Origin: Rhopalosiphum padi
Lineage: Eukaryota; Arthropoda; Insecta; Hemiptera; Aphididae
Assembly: GCF_020882245.1 (NCBI RefSeq)
Contig: NC_083597.1
Location: 17,394,581-17,458,580 of the forward strand
Direction: 5' to 3'
Length of the DNA: 64,000 nucleotides
Shown here: in pieces, positions 1-15,100 of the stretch
Layout of the letters: the number at the start of each line of letters is the position of its first letter
Numbering within the stretch: position 1 is the first letter of the stretch
The notes under the pieces: generated by a model
The model's input: the letters and a program-made list of their open reading frames with translations, nothing else
What the model was told of the DNA's origin: nothing
Databases searched by the model: none
Program-made: the position numbers and the translations under genes

Positions 1-3000
1 AATCAATCGAGTGTATATCGTATATTTAAAATGATTTGGGAACCATATGCATAATTTGTAAATGTGAATAACATAAAATAATATTTGAAGTATGAACCTA
101 TAAACATATTATTAAAAATGTTCAATGGTCAACGACTAAAGGTTATTTAAATTTAACTTACATTTGCTTATCATCGGGCGTATAAGGTTAGGTAATTTAA
201 TTGAGTGTTACACTTTATCTATTTATGTTATTATCATCACTATTTTTGAAGATATATAATTTAAAGGTAAAGGCATAATTACACCACTAAAAAGATATAC
301 GGAAAAAGGTTTTATATATACAATCGCCATTTATTAAGGATTCCCGGACATTAAACTTATCCATAAAAAAGAATTTGGGCTCTCAACAATAATTAATTAT
401 TAATTAGGTAAAACAAAACAAAGCTGTTATATTATAACTTGCTAATCGAAATCAATCAGATTCAAATACTATATAAACGTGTTATAAAAGGCATACTAAA
501 AAAATAAAAATATGTATATAATAATAGACATACTGCAATATACATTTTCATTGTACAATATTTAGGTACGTTTCATGCATTGAAACCGTATACAAAATAA
601 ATGAGTTATTTTTTTTTTTCTATGAGTTAATATTAATATTATATAAATGGTTTTTAATTGTCTATGTTATTATTGACTTTCGAGATAAATAGAAAACAAC
701 AGTTTAATATTTTCTTTTATAAATTTATTTAATATATACATTTACATATTTTTTTTTATTTAAAACGTCAAATAATAATGCAATTCATCGCCGAATTAGT
801 AATTTTAGATAACGAAAACTTGTACATCTTTACAATAAAGTATACCATTAAAATTTGAAAATAAAATACTTAGGTATTCCTAATTTCTATAATATAATAT
901 TGTATAATTTTTAGATATATTTATTTTTAAACTATGCTTTTTAATTTTTTTATCAAATGATATTCGCATAAAAACATCTACGAACTGTCGTTAAAAATAA
1001 CGAAATGTCTAAATATCTTTTATATTAAAAGATTAAAACGAACCACCTATTTGAAAAACGATGTAAGTCAACAAAAGGTAATTCAAAGAAAACAATAAAA
1101 ACTGTTTTTACGTTACCAGTTATATATTATGATGGATAATCCGAGAGGTCTAATAAACAATTTTAATATTTTTTCAAATACTTATAAATTATAATAGTAT
1201 CAATAGTGGTTATAACTTAACTATTGCATTTCATATTATAACGATTAAACTTTATGATCTATAATGATTAATCATGTTCCGTCAATGGGAACTTCTCCAG
1301 AGGATTCAATTGGAATTATAATGCCACTCCAATTATTATAATGACAACAACGTTATAAAATAATAATGTTTAACCAACATCGACATAATATGCACGATGG
1401 TATACTCTGTTGACTACTCTGTGAACTTTTTTTAGCAGTATTCGTTTAAATAGTTAATAAATTTGAAATACGTATAATACATACTACTTGTATGTTGTAT
1501 AATAATTAATAATATCATATGTAAATAATCTATATTACATATCTATTACTTATCTATTATAAATTGACCATTAATGTTTGATTTCAAAAATATATATATA
1601 TCAATTATAAACTATAATAATTTATCTAATAAATATCTTTGGTATACGAGTGTAGAAATAGCCATTACTATATAGCTATATAAATACTATACTTGTACTT
1701 GTACGACATCATAATTCATAATCTCTAATTATATACCAAAATATAATATTCGCAATTCGCATATGCATATATTATATATTTATAGATAATATTAAATATT
1801 ATTTTTTATGCGATATATTTATTTATTAAAAATTAATTTAATTTATGTATTAATTAGTATCGTCATTTATTGCAATGATCGTATTGCATTTATATAAATA
1901 AAATAAATAAATGTGCGTTTAATGGTATTTTCTCAGCTCCTTCTAAATATAATTATTGAGAAAGATCTATAAGTTTAAACGTGAATACTTAGGCGTATAT
2001 TATCAACATAAACTATACTAGCTGTAGATAATGTCTGTGCAGTGTGCACGCTTTATGTATCACTAATTATGTAAAGAATACAAGATTATTCGCATTTTTA
2101 TTATTTTCTTCTAGATTATAAAGTCAGAAAGTCTATTAAATTAATTATATTCTACAACAATAAACAAAACGATTCTTTTAAGTTGAGATATAAAGTGTTA
2201 AACAACAGTTGTTATTTAATGACTCGGAAAATATTTACAATTTTTGTTTTTATATTTTTAAATATTTAAAATTATCTATTGCCAAATAAAACCAAAATTA
2301 AAAATTCACCATCGATTGAATATAAACAGTCAATATTTATATTTAAAAAAAAATTGTATTCGAAATCTTGTTTAAAAATATAATATAATATGCTGTTGTT
2401 CGATTTTCCAACTAGAAGTCTAGAAGCTAGAACCCACTTATCTTAAAGTGCATTCTGAATTCTGATGATCTCTTTTTAAAGAGAAGGTATAGTGTGTCTT
2501 GCATTTAGTAATATCAATGATTAAATTAACTATTATATTATATCAATGCTAATATATGTGCATAGATAAATGGATGACATGCATTTTCTACTATCCACTT
2601 TAAATAAGCGTGAACAAAAACATAAAGATCATCGCAATGAACGAACATTAGAGAAAAAAATTAAAATAAAGATGGTATAATATTTCTTAGTATAAAAAAA
2701 TCTAATTAAATATTGTTATATCCTGAAACAATGCTAGCTAGTACATAGTTAATGAATAATTTGTATAACTCTACACTTCACCATTATTTACAGTTAATTA
2801 AAATGTATTAACTCTTCTTCGAATCTTTTCGTTCGTGTAAGCACTATATTACACCAATAATATTGCATTTAAAATAAGTGTTATTTAGGTATATGATACA
2901 TAATTATTTATTATTATAACACTTTAGTAACTATATATTCGAACAAATTATTATTTAAAGTTGGTAAATTTGTTTTCAGCTGATACAAAATACTATACTA

Positions 3001-5209
3001 TTCCAATATTACTGAATTGTGAATTAATTCATATATTTGTGATTTGAGATTTTGTAAAAAAAAAATATATATATATTGTGAATTTTTTTTTAAATTAATA
3101 AATCATTTGTCAAAAGTCATAAATATTGTTCGAAAGCTGTTATATTTTAGTTATAAAGCGGTAATATTAGAAACTAAGTGCTACCGGTGAAGCTTAGGTT
3201 TTATTGATAAATACGAATAAGTAGAAGTAGTAATAAGTATAGTTAACTGTATCATATATATATTTAAAATTAATTTAGTTTTACCTATTAAATGTAATAC
3301 AGCTATACTATAATCCAAATTTTCAAAATATTAGTCATTTTTATTTTATAGTTTTTATAGTAAGAGTATAATAATTTTAAATTCAGTTCAAAATATCATC
3401 AGTGGTTTAATAATTTAATAATAATAGCCTGTAATATTAGTTTATCATCAAAATCAGTGGTCGGCAACCTTTTTGGACTCTCGGGCCACATTCACAAATT
3501 AAAAAGTTCATGGACCAGACAAAAATAAAATGTATATAAAAAAAAAAATCGTCGTTCTAGAATTTAAAGCGGGCAGACAGTTGTCGACCACTGATCTAAA
3601 CCTATACAGAGTGGTCGCCTAATTTTTACATAAGGTTGACATGCGATGATAGGAAAACACAGTGGTATACTTTGGATATTAAAAGTACAATCTTCAACAA
3701 ACACACGACTAATTATGATTATTATGACTCTAACAATATATCTAGCAGGGTGTTTTAGTGTTTTACCAAACTTGACCTATGGCAAATCGTATAGTAGTTA
3801 GTTGACTTATACTATATATTTAAACGAGTGTAGCGTTTCTATAAAATAAGTACTAGAATTATTTGGCATAATATAATACGTAATACACCACTTTCGATTA
3901 AATCCTTTGTAAGTTTTAGGTAGATTTTAGATGTCCTTTTGGAGATAAATACAAGGCTCAATACTATGTATTTATTTTGACAATGCATAAATAAAAAATA
4001 TTGTAATATTATAATTATTATTACAGACAAACCATTTTTTTTACTCATAATGTGTAATGTAAAATGATAGTTACATAATATTATATCAGGGCATCGTGGT
4101 CTCGACGACATCAGTAATTCTAATATTAAAGATTACGCATAAACAGTTCGTCAAAAATCATGTAATATGAAAATATGATATCGCGTGAATTTCAATTCAG
4201 GTTTACACTAATACCGATGTCTATAACACCAACAACCACGTGTCCACGTCGAATGCATGTTAATTATTATTAATTTTATCCAAATTGTTGTAAATAAAAT
4301 CAATTTCAAACGTTTTCGTGTAGTTAATTATATTAATAAATTATTATACAATTGATAATCGTGTTTCATATTTTTATTTTCATATGTCAGTGAATTTAGC
4401 GAATTCATATATTTTTATGTCATTATCGATTATCTTACCAAAAATACGAGAATCGAAAGTTTATGTTTATAATACGCTATTTTTTAATATTATCTTAACA
4501 TATTACAACATTGAGCAAATTGTATGTTTTTTGAACTTTTCGTAAGCGAGTGTTCTCGTATAATAATGTATATGTATAATATGTACCGCCGTAGCATACT
4601 AATGTGTGTGTGTACGCTACTACGCTAATATTTTACTAACATCATTCCTATTTACGACGATGCTTGAACATTGAACAAGTTCGTTTTGTTTAACTTAAGT
4701 ATACACGCATATAATATAACATATTATATTCGTCTATTATTTATTATTTTTTTTCTTCGAAATGCCGACAATGACGAGAGTGGATAAGAATCGCACTCAA
4801 ACGAGTTGGATTCGTCGTGTCTAATATACCTATGTCTACGAATTCTATTCGTCCGGTCGTTACGATATGCCTATTATATTGTTATACACATAATATTATT
4901 ACAGTGTTGTGTGATTGTGTGAACGGGAATTAACGTTACCCGCAGTTGTAACGATGTGTCGATAACGAAAAGGTCAGTTCATCTAATTTGTAGATTATAC
5001 ACCGACGGATATAGCCGTTTTTATTTTGAAACGTTATATTATTTCATTTTAGTATTAACAAACGTGCTCGCCGAACGGGTTGATCGTTTATCGGTCCGTA
5101 AAAACTAAAAAAAAAAAGTATATTAAAATATTTATGGTCTAAAAAGACCATAAAATATACTATAACTATCGTAATACCGAACGATACAACCCCGTTTGGA
5201 ATTAACAAA
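1..5209. other. AT-rich intergenic region left of the sugar transporter
   Basis: I see no coding exon here on either strand; the short open frames lack splice partners and family motifs. It holds one hAT-type MITE (3455-3593). The last 300 bases become less AT-rich and may contain an untranslated first exon of the transporter: a possible donor (AAAAG then GTCAGT) at 4972/4973 and a possible acceptor (TTTCATTTTAG) ending at 5052 would leave a short 5' UTR before the ATG at 5210. That untranslated exon is inference only. Confidence 0.5.
3455..3593. mobile_element. hAT-type MITE, 139 bp
   Basis: The element begins CAGTGGTCGGCAAC and its other end, read on the opposite strand, begins CAGTGGTCGACAAC, so the terminal inverted repeats match at 13 of 14 positions. 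Flanking 8-mers ATCAAAAT and ATCTAAAC agree at 6 of 8 positions, in keeping with an aged 8-bp hAT target duplication. It encodes nothing. The CAGTGG terminus and GGGCCAC interior are typical of non-autonomous hAT elements. Confidence 0.7.
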
Positions 5210-8200
5210 ATGTCTACCCTACCCGACGGCATCTGCAAACAACTATTCGCGTGCTTTATAGGTATGTCCCATGTGCGTTACGACCGAATTATTGTCTAAT
5301 TTATTTTTATAAAATATTATTATTATTTATTTTTACCATGCTTCTCTGTACACCGACATCATAATTAATAAAATAATTGCACCACATCCGTGTTTGATTG
5401 TCAGTGTCCATGCCCCTGCTGATGGCCGGTACAACGCTGGGATGGTCATCGCCAATGATGGAATACACGTTGAAAGGCACTGCGCCGGTTCACCTGACCT
5501 CGGACCAAGAGTCTTGGATGGTAACTCTGATAGACGTCGGCAACGTACTGCTATCGTTACCGGCCGGTATCATGATGGACCGAATCGGCCGAAAACTGTC
5601 CGTGTACTTGACCGTGCCGATAACGCTGGCCGGCTGGATATTGATACTGACCGCTCGTCAGGTAAGGTTACGCGACGTATTATTTTTCCATCACGGCAGC
5701 GAAACCGACTGAGAATATGCTTTCGATTGGGAAACGCGTCGTCACTGCATACTGCGACGGGATCGATTTAATGTGCGACACGTTTTACTTACACTCGCGA
5801 TGACACTCGAATATAGTAGGCATATTCAATAAAATAATATATCGATCGCGTTAAATCGATCACTGCCCAGTAAAGTGATAAGAATTTCGTGATATATTGC
5901 CACGATTATCGTAACATGAACATTTCACGGTTCTCCATAATATACCCATATTGAATATTTAAATTTCTCGGCGTCATAATAACAACCATGTGTGTGTGTG
6001 TGTGTACAGCCCTGGCACCTGTACGTCGCCCGATTCTTGCACGGCAGCGCGATGGCGATCTCGTTAATCGTGTCCCCGTCGTACGTGGGCGAAATGGCCA
6101 GCATATCCGTCCGCGGATCGTTGGCCCTGGTGGTAGAGCTGACTTACGCTTCCGGGCTGTTGCTGTCCTACGTGGTCGGGTGGCTCGCTGACTACGAGAC
6201 GCTGGCCATCGTCGGCGCCGTCATACCGGTGATCACGGGCGTGCTGATGGTATGGATACCGGAATCGCCGTACTTCCTCATGATGATCGGCAAATCGGAA
6301 GAGGCGGCCCAATCGTTGAGAAAGTTGAGGAATTGCGGTAACGAAGAGTTTGAGGAAGAGCTCGAGATCGTCAGACTGTCTGTCACCGAAGACAAGTAAT
6401 GTCTAACAGTAGTAATTATTATAATAACAATGATAATATTATATGCGTGCGAACGATGTCGCCGTAGGTTTAGTTTAAAAATTATTTAAATGAATGTGTA
6501 AGTGCCGCCGCGACTAAGAACAGTTATACTTAAACTAAAACTGACGTTGCTTACTGTGCCCTAATATCAATATCGTCTAGTAGGCATTAAAATACTGAGC
6601 ACTGCGTGGATTGTAATTGTAGCAGTGATGGGCTCTACCACCTGCCTTAAAATAAATTATTTAGCCCCACCAATTTCCATTAAATTTTAGTTTAGCTGAA
6701 GGTATTGATTTGTCGTAAAACGGGTTTTAAATGATTTTCATTCCGTAAATACTAATAATTAAAGACAATCAGTAACTTCTAGGTGCAATCGATTATTACT
6801 CATATTATGATTGCTCATTTATCGTCTTATCGCATTAATACATTCAATTTAACAGATATAGGTTAGGTATATATATATATATATATATATTGTATATTAT
6901 TATAAATTAAATAAAAATTAATATTCCATACTAATTATCGTAATCGATTCACGAAATGTAAAATCTTTTTTTTATTACTTAGAAAATTTTTAATTTTTAA
7001 ACAACCTAATAATATTTTCATTAAATCGATGCCATACTTTAATTATATCTTATAATACATATTATGTAACATAATAATAATTTTAATTTGCCTAATTAAA
7101 CACAGCTTTTGGTATAGAAAAATAATAACAAAATTTAAATGAAAATAACATTTATTTAAAAAACTATAATATAGAATAGGTACCTAATGTACGATGTGCC
7201 TTACTATTTTCTCTTACCAAACTTATAAAGTTTATACAATTATTATGACGTAAATAATTTGAATACCTAATACTATAGTGGCAAGTGACGGACCGAGCTT
7301 AATATTGTGTCTATAATAGCTAAAGCATTCAAGTTTTATTTTACTATATTATTATAATAGTTTTAACATTTCGTGATTTTATAATAGTGTATTATATTGT
7401 CGTCGCCGTTAGATATTTACTGTCGAGCGATTCGTTACGAATGCACGATAACGTCAAATGGACTAATATTTGTCAACCGATTATATTTAGTTCCATAGAC
7501 TAGAGGTCAAAAACTTCCGATTTGTGAACCGCGTCCTGTCCTCGAACCTTTGCCCCGCGGCCCCTTTCAAACGTTAAATACATCTTAAAGTTTGATTCAC
7601 CATCGACGTTTGAAAACTCAACTCTCGAAATCGTATTGCGCACATGTTATAGCATGATTTTATTTTTTAAGAATTATCTCAGGAGTTTGGAATATTTTTA
7701 TTATTATTCAATATGTGATAAATTTCCTCGCATTATAATGCATACAAAATTATTGCAAAAGATATTATTATTACGTATACTAATAAAACCCGTATATATT
7801 ACTCCAAATGTAACAATATTATTATATTAAATCTATACATTTATGTCGCTCAATAAATTTGTGTGAAAATCTAGTCGAATCATTCAGTAAATAAAGGTTT
7901 AAAATTATGAAATAAATAATGCAAAATTGAATACGTTTGAATAATAAGTCTTATTGCCTAGTTTTGGTATAATAATAATTAAAATATTAGGACCCATGTA
8001 AATTAGTATTTTGTATATAAAACCGTATATCATGACTTCTTTTATTGGCCACCTACGTCGGTGCTACATGTTGAATTAATTTGATTAGTGTAAATATAAT
8101 TATTAGATATAAATGTATTATATTACATTATAACCTATTTAGTAGTCTAATAATTAGACTTAATCTCAAATGCTTGTAACCTCAATAAACCTTGACAACA

Positions 8201-9175
8201 TAAGATCTATAGCAATAACCTTAGACAATATTATATTAAATTCAAACAATAAAAATAACTTGAACATAATAACACACATTAATACATTATCACTGCGCGT
8301 AAAATGATTTTTTTTTTTTTGCCACCCGTAATCAAATCTAATAGACATTTTTAGTTTGCGGCTTCTGCAGACCGCAGTTATTACCCAAACGGTATAATAT
8401 ATTAATATAATTACGACGTTATATTTTCGCATTCATTCACGCCACGTTGTCGTCGTTGTTATGCTGCAGATGCAAGGGGAAGCTGACGGACCTGCTACAC
8501 AGAGACCGGGCGCCGCTGATCATCGTGCTCACGTTGGCTGCCCTGCAGATGGCGTGTGGGGCTAGCGTGATGGAAGCGTACGCGTCGTCCGTGCTGTACG
8601 GCACAGGGCTGTCGCCAAACGCCAGCGCCGTGATTTTCGGCCTGTTCATAGTGGTGGCGTGCGTGCCGTTCGCGCTCACCGTGGACAAGTACGGCCGCCG
8701 GCCGCTGTTCATGGCGTCGTGCGTGGGCACCACCCTGTGCCACGTGTGCATAGCCTTGCTGCTGTCGCAGAACGATGGCTATGACGAATCAATAAAAGCC
8801 GTGGACGGTTGGCTTCTGTTGGCCAGCGTGTGCGGCGCCGAGTTCTTCATCAACATCGGGCTCATGCCTGTGCTGTCCGTCATCCAGTGCGAGTATTTCC
8901 CGTCGGACACCCGAGGCCTGGCCAACTCGGCGGTGGTGTTCACCATCACGTTCACGTCCACCATCATGCTGAAGATCTACCAGCCGGTGACGGACGCGTA
9001 CGGCAAGCGCGCCAACTTTATCGGGTACGCGGCGATCACCTTCTTGGGCGGCCTGTTTTGTTACTTCTGGGTGCCCGAGACCAAGGGCAAGTCGTTCCTG
9101 CAGATCCAGACGGACTTCGAGACGTACGCTTGGCGCAACAGCAAAACCCGCCGCCGGAACTATGAGCGGATCTGA
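5210..9175 (+). CDS. Facilitated trehalose/sugar transporter, Tret1-like (MFS sugar porter), 466 aa, four exons
   Basis: Membrane sugar facilitator of the major facilitator superfamily; relatives in insects move trehalose or glucose across the plasma membrane. Coding exons are 5210-5261, 5405-5661, 6010-6395 and 8470-9175 (1401 nt). All introns are GT/AG and phases agree. The start is the first ATG of exon 1 and leaves only 17 residues before the first membrane segment. Sugar-porter signatures occur in order: DRIGRK (residues 76-81), RFLHG...PSYVGEMA (111-133), PESPYFL (187-193), DKYGRRPLF (304-312) and PETKG (434-438); about 12 hydrophobic segments are expected. Length is normal for the family. 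The usual QQLSG-like motif of helix 7 reads LQMACGAS, so substrate preference is uncertain. Exons are GC-rich in an AT-rich background. Exon 3 has an unusual TG-repeat acceptor. Family certain; exact substrate not. Confidence 0.93.
5989..6009 (+). repeat. (TG)n microsatellite abutting the exon 3 splice acceptor
   Basis: An uninterrupted TG run at 5989-6005 is followed directly by ACAG and the exon. The run stands where a polypyrimidine tract would normally be. Confidence 0.9.
6396..8469 (+). other. Intron 3 of the sugar transporter (2.07 kb)
   Basis: It runs from donor GTAATG to acceptor TTATGCTGCAG. It contains a (TA)n tract at 6868-6890 and a poly-T stretch near 8308-8320. No further coding exon is needed: the sequence joins ...TEDK to CKGKL, as expected in the cytoplasmic loop between the two six-helix halves of sugar porters. 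Confidence 0.85.
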
Positions 9176-12100
9176 CCGGACGTTCGGCCACCCCTCTCAT
9201 CCTACTCAGCCATTCCACGACCGTCAGATCCGAAGGTGCGTCTCGTACCCGCTCATAATAATGTTAATATATTGTGTGTGTGTGTACGTTAGTTAATAAT
9301 AATATTATAATAACGATTGCCGGCGGTACGTTTAATGGTTTCGTCCGTGTGAGTTTTGGACTTGAGACGATCGAAACGACTTGAGACTTACGTTATATGG
9401 TTGTTTAATTGTTATATGTGTAGGTATATATACACCGAAATGCGCTACTGAAATGGGTTTTGTTTTTTGTTTTAACTTTTATAATTTTTTTTATTTTATA
9501 CACGATTCGAAGTGTGTGTATACGTTGACGTGATTTATTATTTTTAACTTTCGTGAGGTACCTAAATTAATTTGCCTACACTTTTATTATACTCGTTTAT
9601 TATATTTATATTATAATATAGTTCGCGGGAAGTATCGCGCGTGTTGGTACTTTTTCCGATGACGACCGAAGTGAAAACATTGGTCAAAATCCACATCGTG
9701 AGGTAAAAGTACAAACACCCCGAACACGCAACATTTAAATTATAATAGAGATGATAAACATTTTATACGATAAAAAAAATTATTCATACATACATCGAAA
9801 CCATTCCATTGCACAATATTTCATTTTATCTATAAATGCAATCTCATTTTTTATAAAAAAAAATCGTTATTTACAGCAACAGTCAACATGATTTTTTTCT
9901 GTACAAAACATCTACACGCGTTTCATACCTACCCTACATAAATATATCCAAATTGTATATTGATAATATTCTTTTGGTATTGTTATAATGATCTCAATAA
10001 ATCCGTAGACAACAAGGTATATCTACCTGATTTAACGGTAAAAAAAATGTACATAACAATATCAAATTTACCATTATTTTCTTTTATTTTACCCGCTTAT
10101 TATCTATATATGTAAAATCCGTTCGCCAATGGAGAGATAATGTTCAAATGTTCAAAACACTCAAATCAGACCGCAGATCATCCTCATTATTATTATTTTT
10201 GTGTATAACGGGAACCAAAAAAAACTTGATGTATAGTACATACCTATTATTCTTGCTTAACTTGCTTTAATAAGAAAATGTTAATTTACCTAGCCTTAAG
10301 TTTTCAAAAAAGTATTAAGTTTATCAATAATAATATTTATATTAAATATATTTATGCTAATTGTTGTATGCTTTAAATATAATGATTAACTTTTGAAGTT
10401 AAAATAAACGAAAAAGTGTTTATTATCTTTATACAGTCATTCACGATGATTTAATTTATTTTTATACCCCATTGGCCATTGGTGTATATTATTATTATAA
10501 ATTATAATATTTATATATCGTTATAAAATGAAGAAAATCTTATAAATATGAACTTGTATTTATTATACATTCTAATTTATCCAATTTACAACCCAAAACT
10601 TAAACTGTTGGTCATGTTTATACTTTTTATATTTTATTATACATACAATTTAATGCGCTATCAACAAATAGTTGTTCTTGCAATACTTATTTACATTAGA
10701 TAAATGTTTTAAATTGCATGTTACTGCAGTATAAAACGTTTAGATGAAACAAAGTTTTTTTTCTACTGTTGCTATTGCTGTGAGGTTTAATGAATTAAAA
10801 ATTTAACAAAATATGTCAACAATTCCTTATAAGTACTTGTATAAGTATCCTTGTACTTACTATTATTAATAATATTTTTAAATAATAGTGTAATTAATTC
10901 CAAAACAAATAACATCTATTTGACATTTATTACATCGCCACATCACCATCCGCTATTTTTTTTTGATAACGGAAAATCCAAAGTCTTGTAAAAAAGCATA
11001 CAAGTTCCATACTAAATATTAGTAAAGAAAATATTCGAAAATTCTAAAAGGGTCAAGCTAGGGTAATAAACGTTTTAGATTATGTAAATTTGAAAACCTT
11101 GTTTTATTATTACATAATACATTACATTACCTATATTATATCAGTTTATAATACAGAATGTCAAAACCCTATTTTGACGATGAAACATGAGATCATTTCT
11201 TCACTTTACTTAGGTAGGAACTTGTTACTGTAATTTATAATGCAATACATTATTGTTAAATATGTCATAGTTATATGCACTTAACTGTATCTACTTAACG
11301 CTATAGTATACAATTTTTATTCATAGATTTATATACAAAACTAATACATATAATTTTATTTATAGTATACATTATACAATAACTAATATTCGTGTCAAAT
11401 TAATCAAATTCCTTTTATAAATAACTATAAAATTCAATATTTATATTAATTCTTAATCTGATTAAGAAAATACAATTTTATTGGATTGGATTTCAATTTT
11501 CAACAGATTATTGTATTTTGCAATTTTAAAATCTCGTAATTTGTATTTATAATTTGTTTAATTGCCACGAATTCAGAAAAACGAAATCAAATTAATTTGA
11601 TATCCATTTAATACTCGTTATACGTATTATCTACGTATGTAATATGTATATATATTTATTTATTAAATTTGATACCTAGTTCATAGTTGTAAAAATAAAT
11701 ACATAAATATTAATTTTTGTTACCTATTAAATATACTAAATTTTAACGATTAAATAATTATTATAATTAGAACAATGTCTTTTATAATATATTATTACAT
11801 ATTGTATATGATACATAATATAATATATTATCGTTTATTTACACATGTATAATGTACATAATATTTATCACTAAATTGTTTGGAATTAATACTAAACAAT
11901 TTCAGAAATGTATGACGAAGTTTTAGATTAGATTTACAAATAGTTACGTGGAATTGGTAAAGATCAATAAATATTCAACTTTGAAATATCTGCTGTTAGT
12001 TCTACAGTGATCAGTTTAACGTAACACACTCATTTTAAAAACTATTAGCAATTTTGAAAATATTTATTTTTATATAATTTCAATTCATAAAAAACGATAT

Positions 12101-15100
12101 AATTCCAAACAAATAAATATATTCTACTATTTTTTATCGTTATCATATTTTAAATGTTTTACTTTTTAATTACAACATGCATTTTTTATTTTTATTCTAC
12201 AGCAAAATACTTTTTGGATAACTAATAAACTAAACATTTAAAATTTGATTTTTGTACCGAAAGTACTCCAAACATTCTGTTTTTGAATAAAGAATTAAAA
12301 ATCCACAATTATTGTTAAAAAATTAAAACGTTCAAAATATTATATATATAAAAATAGAGTACAATATTTTTTCAAATTATTATTAATTTAAGGAAATTAT
12401 AGAAATAAAATTAAATATTTAAATAGGTAACATGGTTTAATTAAAGTATATGTCCGATATTTGTATAGACCTATGAAATAGTTTTGTTTCATTTTGAACA
12501 AATATTACTAAATATTTCTTTTTGTGTACAAATATTATAGAAGAGATTTTTTACGATAATTAAATCAAATTCATTGGACTTATATAACTACTAGAAATAT
12601 AAAATAAACGAATTATTTGGAACTTGCAATTATTTGTTATAGAGAAAAGATGAGGCATAAATGAACGATTTGTGATGACTTAATTGTAATAAAATTCTGC
12701 TATTTCGCTACCTAATCAATATTTCATTTGTTGACAACATAGTGAACACTAATAAGAACATAAATTACATGACATGAATTACATTTAAAATTTTTATCAT
12801 ACATCCAGGTGTAATCTTCATTATAGTTATAGAGTATAATATAATATCATAATACAATATGTTTGCCTATCGGAAATCTTTGGGAGTAGATGGTTGTGGA
12901 TGACGATCGCTGGCCCAAGCCCAGTCCTCGGCTTATTGAGGTCGTCATTTACTTCTTTAACATCACGCGATTTATTGTCTTATTATAAAATTATATATAA
13001 TATGCCATATATAACGCACAACAAACATAATATATCAAAAAGTAAATTATATTACTAAACAGCCTATAATCGTATAATTTTTTGAGGAGGCAATCTAATT
13101 TGTTTGTTTTTTATATTAAGATTGAATTTATAGAGCAGACAACGACAACACACAACATTATACTGTTTCAAACATTTGTGTTCCAGTTTTCGTGAACATC
13201 GACACGTACCTTCGTTATATTATAACATACAAGTATACTATATAGGAAATATTGTGTTTTATATTTATTTTTCATGATCGAGAGGCTATGTGAACATATT
13301 AGCTGGGCCCTCCGATCATGCGGGAACATAAATCAAAATTCATACGTATGCATGGTTTACGTAATATAGACATTCAGTGTTTGGTACTACGATAGACAAT
13401 GCATATAATATGCAACTCTCGTAATTACGCCAATATGCGAGAGACTGTTAGCAAGCAAAAAAATATGTTATTCGCTTGAGCGCATCGCATAACAGTGTGT
13501 ATAGTTTAATTACCTCTGTAGACTTTAGACAAAAGCCGAACCCGTTAGAGTCTACAAAGTTTTAATTCCAAGTCGTATTCAAAACCTTTGTACTGTATAA
13601 AAAAAACAAAAAAAACAGCAACGTGATTTATTAAATAAGTTCATCTTGTAACATAACCTGCCACCATTATAGTAACGTGAACATTTGAATCTTAAACAAA
13701 GTAACCTACGTGCACAGGTTTCCTGAAACCTTACAGAGTTCGAATCATCGAAAGGAATTCTTCAAATTATTACTAATTAGTAATATAAATTTCAGATGTA
13801 TTTCGCAAAAAAAAATAGTAATAATAAAGAACAAATATTTTAAAAGAAGGGAAATATAAACAATGATAATATTATTATTATTTTCGACTACCAAAAGCTT
13901 ATAATTATTTATTACTTATAAGTTTAACTTAAACATACTGCCATTTAAAAAGTATTCACTCATTTATTAAAACAATACATCATTAGTATGGTTTTTAATG
14001 TGTAAGCAAACAGTAAAACATAAATTTAATCACAAAAAACGGGGTTCATAAAATATATTCGATAATTATTGGAAAATTTTTTTCACGCGTGTATTCTATT
14101 ATTAAGATTCCTAATTTAAAAGGTACATATGTAAAAAAAATGTTGATCTCTTTAAAGCATAAAAAATCTTATATAATATGAAGTATTAAATAAACAGATA
14201 CTCGTTAAGTTATTCGATAATTATTAAATTTCTCTTTCTATATTTTTGAAATAATCGATGATTTATGATAAAAAAGTTTAACAGATTACAATATTATATA
14301 ATACATTTTTTGATATTTAGGTGATTATGATATTACAACATATCTTTTCAAATGACAACCACACCGTAAAATATGTACTCTCAGTGTGTTTATCTACTTT
14401 AAAAAGCACCCGATTACCCCATATGTTGATACAATAATTATATTATCCATTTTCATAACATGGTTATTATAATATATAAGTTTTTTCAAGAAATTAAAAA
14501 ATATGCATTTTCAAATAAAAACTATGACGGAACACGGAAGCCACATCGTCGTTCCCAACTTAATTGCATTATGAACTACCTCCGCTTTGACTTATGAAAT
14601 AAATTAAGGGTAACTCACCATCCTCTGAATTTTTCCATTTCTCCACAAGTACTAATTATTACGTAATTACACTCGATATAGCTACTCTAATAAATTATTT
14701 AATTAGTCATGTAATATAAATTATCATTTTTGAAAGAAAAACAAACAATTTGTTATAAAAAACCTAATAATAAAATGTATAATCATCGAAAAGTATGTAT
14801 ACACAAGGTTCGTAGAGTATGTAGAAATATTAGTTGATAATTATAATTTATAAAAATTGTATATAAACATATAATATAATGCCAAATCTACAAAGGTATT
14901 TTAGTGTAAATTAATCGTTATACTTAGGAATATTCATAGTTTTAATTTTTTATGGAAGTTTCAATTGTATATTTTATACATTATTATTACAATTTCTGTA
15001 GATACCTCCTAACGAATGCACTATGAAAACATCTGGATTTCAGTTTAGCTAGTTTTTAGTATTTATTTATTAGTTATAATTAAACACATTATATTATAAA

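Noticed and set aside
7636..7830. 64-aa open frame inside the transporter intron
   Set aside because: Composition is that of AT-rich intron sequence, with no motif and no matching splice phases.
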